DNA from: Sarcophilus harrisii | Lineage: Eukaryota; Chordata; Mammalia; Dasyuromorphia; Dasyuridae | DNA: 64,000 nucleotides | Assembly (NCBI RefSeq): GCF_902635505.1 | Contig: NC_045426.1 | Span: 670,501,087 to 670,565,086 of the forward strand | Direction of reading: 5' to 3' | In this document: one piece after another, positions 35,101 through 44,300 of the stretch | Layout of the letters: each line of letters starts with the position of its first letter | How positions within the stretch are numbered: position 1 is the stretch's first letter | Position numbers and translations under genes: made by a program | The notes under the pieces: model-generated | Databases searched by the model: none | Told to the model about the DNA's origin: nothing | Seen by the model: the letters and a program-made list of their open reading frames with translations, nothing else

Positions 35101-38100
35101 CATGCACGACCCCATTTAATTCTGATGGCAGCAAGATGCAGGACCTGTTTGTAACATGTACCACATGTTTGTCTGACCACAGGCCGGTCTCTACCTCAGG
35201 GCTCCAGTTCTCATGTATTTAATGAGATTTCGCCTTCCCTTGGAATTTTCCTAAATGGGATGGGTTTAAAAAAAAAAAAAAAAAGCCCTTTCAATAGCAG
35301 GGCAGTAATTATCATCCCTACTGTACAACTTGGAACAATCGTATGATGCAAAATCATTGGATTTAGAGTTGGGGCACCTGGGTTTGCATCATGGCTGGGC
35401 CACTCTGCAGCTGTGTGACCTTCAATAAATCATCTGATCTCCTACTTTCATCCTGTGTTGAAATCATGAGGTTGTACTTAGTGATATCAGCTCTGAATCC
35501 AGGGATAAATCTCTGATTTTAAAGCGAGTCTCAGGGAGGGACAGGGAGGGACCGACTCCATTTTCAAGCAGACCATGTGACATAGAGTGACAAGCCACTG
35601 TCCTATGCTTGGGAAGCCAGAGGGACAGCCTTAGCTTTGCTCCCTGCTCAGCTTGGCAGGGGAAGGTTGGACACCACCCACTTCCTTACAGAGAGATGGT
35701 GGACAAGCTGGGACATTTTTTAGACACTGCCAAAGTAGGAATTTGTTGTGTTTGACTATGCCTATTTGTAATGAGAATTTCAGTTTTTTCTTTTTTTCTT
35801 TTCAATGGGAGTAGGAGTGAGGAGGAGAAAAAATAGATTTCCTTTTGCAAGTAAAAATTAAATTTAAAATTTAAATGAAAAAAAAAAAAGAGTTGAAATA
35901 GATGGTCTCTAAGGATTTGTTAGCTCTGAGATGCTGAGTGAAACTTGCATAAATGGATGTGATTCAATCTGAAGTTTAAAAGGTTCAGGTTCAAGATCAG
36001 TTGGTAGGTAATGACACCTGCCGGTGGTTGATGGCATTGCAACCCAGCTCTGTTAGCTATTTTCCTAGCCCAGAGTCAGTGCTGGATTCCCCTAAGTGAG
36101 AAGTTGAGATCGAAGCTTTGCCAGAAAGTAAGTGTCGGGCAGCGGACAGAGCACCAGCCCTGAAGTCAGGAGGACCTGAGTTCAAATCTGCTCTCAGGCA
36201 CTTAATAACGTCCTAGCTGCGTGACCCTGGGCAAGTCACTTAGCCCCAATTGCCTCAGCAAAAAAGAAGGAAGGAAGGAAAAGGAAAGGAGGGGAAAGGA
36301 AAGGAAAGGAAAGAAAGGGAGGAAGGAAGGAAGGAAAAAAGGAAGAAAAGAAGGAAAGAAAAAAGAGAAAATAAGTGTGTTGGAATCTTTTTTTTGTCAC
36401 TAACTCTCCCTTCACATCTATTCCTTAGGAGAAGAGAAAGAGACAAACTGAAATTGAGAATAAACGGCGGCAATTAGAAGATGACCGGCGGCAACTGCAG
36501 CATCTAAAGGTACCTGCCCCTCTGATGACCAGTAGCCTCCCTTTTCCTTTAGTTAGGCTCCAGAAGGAGGACAGCAGTAAGCTAAGCCACAATTCTGTCA
36601 TGTTCTGCCTGTGTGATCTTTGGTCACTTAACCTCTCTCTACCTCAGTTTTCTTATTTTCAAAACGGGTGCAAAGGCAGTTTTTCACATTCCTCCTTGCA
36701 AAACCTTGTGTTCCGTTGGATTATTTTTCTCCCTCCCTTCCTCCCCCCTCTCCTCTAGACAGCAGATAATCCAATATATGTTAAATACATGCAGTTCTTC
36801 CATACATATCCCACAAATAACATGCTGCACAAGAAAAAAAGAATCAAAAGGAAAGAAATGAGAAAACGAAATGCAAGACAATAACAACAAAGCAACAATA
36901 CTGTGTTGCGAGCCCCACTTTTTAAGGTGCTTTCCACCTGTAAATGCAAGGTTCTGTTTCCCACCTTTGGCACATCCTGAGCACTGGAATAACCTCTCTG
37001 GGTTCTTATAAATTGCAGAGAAGGTGCCTCTTGCAGTGATAGGGAGGAGGCAGAAGTCACAGACTCCTTCCCTCTCCCTGGGACCCTGTGAGCTGCTCAG
37101 TGTTCAAGCCTGGGTTTTGGGTGGTGGGAGAGACTACCACCCACTCTGATGTGTCTCCACAGTCCAAGGCCCTACGGGAGCGATGGCTGCTGGAGGGGGC
37201 CCCCCCCACTGACTCCCAGGAGGATGAGGTGATGAAGAAGCAAATGCAAGAGGACGAGCAGAAGGTCAAACAGCTGGAGGACTCCATCCTGAGGTGGGGA
37301 AGCAGTCTGGGCTTGCCGGGTAGTGTGGGGGGGCTTGGTCTGGGTGCAAGCATTTATTAAGTACCTACTGTGTACCAGGTGCTGTGAAAGGCACTAGAAA
37401 TGACCACTGGGAGTTTATACCTAAAGGAGGAGATACATAGACACATACATATAAATATGTAAAATAAATGAGCCGTAATTTGGCTCTTGCCTTTGAAAAG
37501 TGCCTGGTTGGAGTGGGGACCTAACTTTGCCTTGTCTGCCCGGGCTGATGGGGGAGGGGGGCATCTATCAGATTGAGAGGTGCTGGGAATGCAGTCCCAG
37601 GGGCCCCTGGTTCCGGACCCAGCCCAGCATTAGCCGGGCAAGTTCACTCACCCTCCCCTCCACGGAAGCCAGATCCCGGGGCCAGAAGCCTAGGGAGGGA
37701 GAGGGGAGACAGGCTCTTTGAGTCTGGGCTAAGACAAAGCCTCCGTCCAGCCAGGGGGACATCCGGGCTGGGGCCCCATCCTGCTGGGAAGGGAGGAGAC
37801 AGCCTCCCATGATTGCCTCCCCCCATCCTGGCTGAGAAACTCTTCTGTCCAAGCCCCTCATTTTGCAGAAGAGGAAAACTGAGTCCTGGAGGAGGCAAGA
37901 AGCAGAGTGAGTCAGGACCGCCAAATCTTGAAGCCAACCTCCCCATAAGAGATTTGAAGATGCTAACTAGAAGGACAGCACCTTCTCCCCCCTCCCCCCC
38001 ATAATAAATAGCTTTTTATTTTTCAAAATATATGCAAAGGTAGTTTTCTCTTTTCTGTAATAGTTTTTTATTTTTCGATCGCCTCAGCAAAAAAAAAAAA

Positions 38101-41100
38101 AATACATGCAAAGATAATTTTCTCTTTTCTGTAATAATTTATTTTTCAAAATACATGCAAAAAGTTTTCTTTTTCAAAATACGTACAAAGATAATTTTCA
38201 CCTCTCACTCTTGCAAAACTTTATTTTGAAGAATAAGTTTGAGTTCCAGATTGCCCCCTCCTACCCCCCCCCCCCCCCCCGCTCCACTCTGTCCTTCCCT
38301 AGAAAGTACATTACACAAAACGTGCAATTCTTCTAAACATATTTTTTCCACATTTATGAGACAGCACTTTCTAATGAGCTATTTGTGAAGCACTTAGCAC
38401 AGTGCCTGGCACAGAGTAGTTCTTTGTGTCCCCATCTTTTCTTTTTTGGCTTCCAACAGAAGGGGAGGATTGGGGGTTCCCTCTGCTTCTAAATAGGGAT
38501 AATAGAGAGGAGGCTCCTGGATATCCCCATAAGCCCAGATCCCTTCACCCAAGTTTTTGGTCCATTATTATGTCTCATGATGATGATGATAATAATAATA
38601 GCCCTGCCCTAAGGGGGGGTATTCAAGGGAGAGATTGCCTAGCACTCTGACAGCTAATGTGCTTTGGGACTTACAGTTCTGGGCCGGGGTGGGAAGGGTG
38701 TGGTCACCTGGGGAGGCCAGGGCTGAGTGACACCTCCCCCTCAGCCAGGAGGAAGCCACACCCCCTGGGCTCACTACCCCACCCAAGCCAGCTGTGTTTG
38801 GCCTGGGGGGGTGGGGAAAGGGAAGGGTTTTGGACTCTGGGAAAACCTGGATCCTGTAAGTTATTCTTTCCAGAGATTTATTGTGCTTGGGAAGTGAGTG
38901 TCCCTGTCACTTGGAGCGCAAAGGGTGTGGTCATTGGAACTTATCTCTGCTTTCTGTGGGTCTGCCTGAGGTCCTCCCTCCTTCCTCTAACCCTTTCCCA
39001 CCCCCACCCCCACCCCCCAAGCCGTTCTTATCTGGAAAGAAATTCAGATTAAACATCAGAATCTAGATTATAATCTAGATTCCTGCTGTGTGGTTTTAGC
39101 TAAGTACCATTTCCTATCTGTGACTTAATCTCCTTATCTGTCAAGTGACTGTGTGATCTATAAGCATCCTCCCAGGTTAAGTAAAAGGCAATTATCCTGG
39201 ATTTTGCTAATGAGCTATTACTCATACATTATCAGAACTAGAGTCTTTAGAGATCATCAAGCCATTTTACAGATGGGGAGACTGAGGCTTTGAGAGGAAG
39301 GGATTTGCCCAAAGGTACCCACTGGATAGGTGGCTAAATCTTCTGAATTTTCAGTCCTGGGATTTATCCATCTGTCATCCTTGATAACCTGATCCTCAGC
39401 AAGGGTTCTGTCCTACCCTAGGTTGGAGACTGAGCTTGAGGTCCTGGAGACGGGAGACTCGGCCCCAGTTACCAAGGAGAACGTGGTGGTCTCTGCCCCA
39501 GCCCCAAGTCCTGTGAAGGAGGAGAGGAAGGAAGAGAAGATTCTTAATTCCCAGAAGGTGAGGTCCTAGGAATAAAGTGACTCTAGGGGTGTTAGAGACA
39601 TTGCTGCCTCGGGGGAGCCCTCTTCCACGGGGGAATTTTGAGGTTTTCAGAAGATCAGAGGGGGTGAAGAGGAGGGGAAGGTCAGTTTGGGAGGGCTTCC
39701 TGGAGGGAGTGAACAGGACCAAGCTTTAGCATCCCTGCCGAAGGCTCTTTTTCCATCCCAATGTCCCTTTCCTTCTCCCTCCTAATAGCTGCCGGATGCT
39801 GTCCATCCCAGGCAGTTTCCTCCCTAAGGTGGCTCCATTGACCCTGTTACCCAGGCCAGGACACATCTGGCCTTCCCAGAGCCAGAGCCAGAGTCTCCTG
39901 AACTCTCTCCTTCCCTTCCATCTCCTGCCTTGTGCTCCTGTCCCCAGGAGCCTGGCCCTACCTTAGCCTCCCCGATTACTCCCACCCTCTGCCTGAGCCA
40001 GTGGGATCCAAAACATGCTGCTTTGGAGAATACTTAGTTCAAATGTACAAGAAAGTAAAGTTGGACACAATTTCTTCTATTAATTAATATATATATATAC
40101 ATATATATATATGCTTTCTTAAACTGGTAATTTATTATACGTTTTGAATCCTCTGTTCCGTGTTCTGTTCTGCTTTATTTTATTTTTATGTTTTTCTTCT
40201 TATCGTTTTTTAAATAAGAAAAAAATACCAAAGTCAAAAAAAAGATGAGCTAACAGCCAATTTTTTTTTTAATTTATTTTTTTATTTAATAGCCTTTTAT
40301 TTACAGGTTATATGTATGGGTAACTTTTCAGCATTGACAATTGCCAAACCTCTTGTTCCAATTTTTCCCCTCTTTCCCCCACCCCCTCCCCCAGATGGCA
40401 GGATGACCAGTAGATGTTAAATATATTAAAATATAAATTAGATACACAATAAGTATACATGACCAAACCATTATTTTGCTGTACAAAAAGAATCAGACTC
40501 TGAAATACTGTACAATTAGCTTGTGAAGGAAATCAAAAATGCAGGTGGGCATAAATATAGGGAGTGGGAATTCAATGTAATGGTTTTTAGTCATCTCCCA
40601 GAGTTCTTTCTCTGGGCATAGCTGGTTCAGTTCATTACTGCTCCATTGGAAATGATTTGGTTGATCTCGTTGCTGAGGATGGCCCGGTCCATCAGAACTG
40701 GTCATCATATAGTATTGTTGTTGAAGTATATAATGATCTCCTGGTCCTGCTCATTTCACTCCTGCTCACTCACGCATCAGTTCATCTACGTCTCTGCAGG
40801 CCTTTCTAACAGCCAATTCTTCAAGAGGAAAAACAACATGCAGAGGATGCACTTTCACATTTAGTCTGCATTTTAAACATTTTCTTCATGACTTTCTTAA
40901 GCTTTAACAATCAATAAAACAATAAACAAAAAACAATAAAACAATAAACAGATCCCTAAATTGTAGCACTTGCCAATTCCTGAGAGGTAAACGGTTGCAT
41001 TAGAAAGCTACTAACTGGCTCCCTCCCATTTTCTGTTTTTTCTGGCTAATGCCAGGGGGCCTGGGCAGCTGGAAGCCAGGGGCTCTGGGGAACGAGGAAG

Positions 41101-41306
41101 GAGACCAGCCTGCTCTGGTTGGGTCTGTGGAAGGGGGGAGGGGGGACCAGGTCCTGGGAACCTTAGGCTGACCTTTCCCCTGTCTTCACTTGCAGACCCC
41201 AGTGGCCTCCCCCAGAGGTGAGTCTTTGGGGTCCCTGGGACCGGGAGGGTTACATTGAGAGGGTTTAGGTGCAAGGGAGGAGGGGGGGGGGGGGGGGGGG
41301 AGAGGG

Positions 41307-41342
<36 letters not shown>

Positions 41343-44300
41343 CATAGTATTGCCCTCTGGTGGCCAGAGTTAGGGATGCAGGGAAACTGCTGGAGGTTGG
41401 TTTCTCTGGAGAAGCTCAGAAGAGCAAATGGTTAAAGCTAAAGGGATGCTCAGAGATCTTCCTTAACTTCTTTGTTTTAATACGGGGAAATAAAGACCCA
41501 GGAAGGAAAGGGAGAGCTTCCCTCCTGAGCCTCCCCACCCTTTTTTCTCCCTAAGAGAGCCAGCCTGGGGGTGGGGGGCAAAGACTTGATCCGAGGCTGG
41601 ATTCTGGATGAATTTGGGGAAATTGCTCCCCTTCTCTGGGCCCCACCTGAAAACTGAGAGCGTTGGATTCAATCATTCCTGTGGCCGCTCCCAGCTCTAA
41701 CCCTAGCAGGGTATTTTTTCTGAGAAAGTTTCTAGTGTCCGGTCACAGCTTCTGTCTGTAACATGGGATTTTTCCTCTGGGAAATGTGTTTGGGGATGGC
41801 TGGTTCTATGTCTCGACCTTTGACCGCTGCTTCTGCTTCTTCCTGAGCAGAAAAGAAAATCATCACCAGCAGCCCCATGAAGGTGGTAGAAGGCACGGAG
41901 ATGATGAAGGCAGGTGGGTGGTGAATGTCTCCCTTTTCTGCTCCCTCTCCCCTGGAAGGCTCTGGGCCAGCGCCTGATGTCAGGGGAGGTCCCTGTCCTT
42001 GGGACCCTCCTGCCTCTCTCTCTCTCTCCATTGGTTGTTCATGACATTCAGTCACTTTATAGGTAATGGATTATCTGGGCTGCAGTGTTAAGGAGCCTTA
42101 GAGGAAGTGGAGTTGGTGATTTTTCATCATCTGGGATTAGTGGGGGCTGCGGGGTGTTGGCTGGGGGGCCTAGCCCGGGTCTAGCCTGGAAATGGGGACT
42201 GGGCAGCAAGGGTTTGCCCTAAAAGCCTGGTCCAGAGTCCTTGGGGGAGGCTGCTTGGGTTGTGCTGCCGGGACAGAATGTCCAGACCGAGGCCTTCCCA
42301 GGTCCCGGGTCTCTGCACATGGGACACTCTGTCCGCCGCTACCTTCACGGGCTGGCCCCTCTGCTTGGCTGCCCCTCAAACGCCGCCCTCCCCTCCTTGG
42401 AGGGGGCTCCCTTGCATGGTAGCCCTAACCCACCTCTGCCTCGCTGCTTCCAGTCCCAAATGCCTCCATCTGTCTGGACCAGCCACTCACGCTCCCGCCT
42501 GGGACACTCACCCAGCCTTGTGTGGCCTGATCGCAGGGGACCGGCTCACTCTTCGGCAGAGGGGACGCTGAAGGCCACGGGGCAGGATGAGGGAGACCCG
42601 GGTCTGGGGTGCCGGCAGACATTTGTCTGGGGGGGTGCCCATTAGCAGAGTGTGCAGTCCCTCTTGAGGGTTCTGAGAGAGGGGAGTCAGGACCCATTTG
42701 GGAAGAGTCTAAGCCCCTGGAGGCCAGACTCCACTGTGGGCCCTTCATGTGGCCAGAGCAGAAGCACTGTCATGGAATGGGGGGGAGAAAACAGCTCCAG
42801 AGGGAGGGTCCCCATGGTTAATCTCAGGAGTGGAGACTGGCTGTGAACCTTGTTGCATAACGGGATCCAGAGGATCTCTATGGGCCAGAATGGTCCAGAT
42901 ATGATAAGATATAATGTAATAAGGATAAGTAAAAAGTCCTACAGTTTTTTTTTTTTTTTGTTTTTTGTGCTGAGGCAATTGGGGTTAAGTATCTTGCCCA
43001 GGGTCACACAGCTGGGAAGTGCTAAGTGTCTGAGCCCAGATTAGAACTTGGGTCCTGCTGACCTCAGGGCCCGTGCACTAGCCACCACACTAATTAGTTG
43101 TCTACCTACATTTGTATTTTTTTTTTAAGTAACTGCCTAAATGATTGGCAGAAATATGGTTAAGAGAGTAATTTACAGAGTTCTGGGGGTTCCAGTGAGC
43201 AGCGCTGTGCAACCCAAAAGGGCCAGAACATGGTGGGATTGCCCGGTTCTCCGCTTCCCTACTCATAACCCCAAGCACTGGGTTAAGCGCTAAGACTATT
43301 TTCACTAGATTATAAGCTCTTTCGGAGCAGAGACTGCCTTTTACTTAGTATAGTGCCTGGTACACGTAACGGCCTAATAAATGTTGGTTGATTGATGTGT
43401 TAGGAAGGATATCTTTAAGCAGAAAAGGGAGATCTGAACCATGAGGGGGGGAGAGAAAACTTAACGTTAGGAATTATTAGTCTGCAGGAAAGACAAGGAA
43501 CAGGTAATGACAGAGATGCTAGTTATCCCTGAAGGACCATCATGTGGAAAAGGGATTGAAATGGTTCTGTTTGGCCCAGGGGGCAGAAGGAGAAGCGGGA
43601 ATCAAAGCCCTCCAGGGATCCAGGTCTCCCTTACCCTGAGGTATCTACTGTCCCACCCTCACTCACATGTGACGTAAAAACTTAGTATTTAAAGGTAGAA
43701 TGGAATCTAATGGTGCTAGGGCAACCCCCCTCCCCCCTTATTTTACAGATGGAAAAACTGGGGTTTAGTAAGAGCAAGTGACCCATGGTTATAGTAGTCG
43801 GACTGTTAGGACTTTGGACTCCAAATCCCGTCTGCAGCTCGAAGAAGGGGCAGCAAGTGGAAGGAGACGTTCCAATGCCTTGTTGGGGAACGTGGACACT
43901 CGGAGGGGAGGGCTTTGCCTGAGATGCTCCCGGGGAGCTGGGCCCTGAAGCCTGGGCCTGTGGCTGGTGATGCTCCCTCGTGTGCTGGGAGCCATGCTCC
44001 GTGGGTAGCGTCCCACTGCCGCCTCCGCTTGGCCTTCTCCTGCTCACCTGGCCTCCCGCTCACCCACCCGCCTCGCTCCTCTGCTCGCTCCTGCTTGGCC
44101 CGAGGTCGGGGCTGGGGCCTGGGATGCTCGTGTGGTAACTCCTGTCCCCCTTTGTGTCTCAGCCATGTACTCTGTGGAGATAACCGTGGAGAAGGATAGG
44201 GTGACTGGAGAAACCAAGGTTCTGTCCAGCACCACCCTGCCCCCGCAGGAACCCTTTCTGCAAGGGGTGAAGGTGTATGAGGACGAAATGAAAGGTAGGA

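Noticed and set aside
36221-36477. Lys/Arg/Glu-rich ORFs overlapping PALM exon 3
   Set aside because: They translate the GGAA/GAAA tail of a SINE; the real exon frame begins at 36429.
42241-42645. 134-codon plus-strand ORF in PALM intron 7 as an extra exon
   Set aside because: It has no paralemmin similarity, and the flanking exons join in phase without it.
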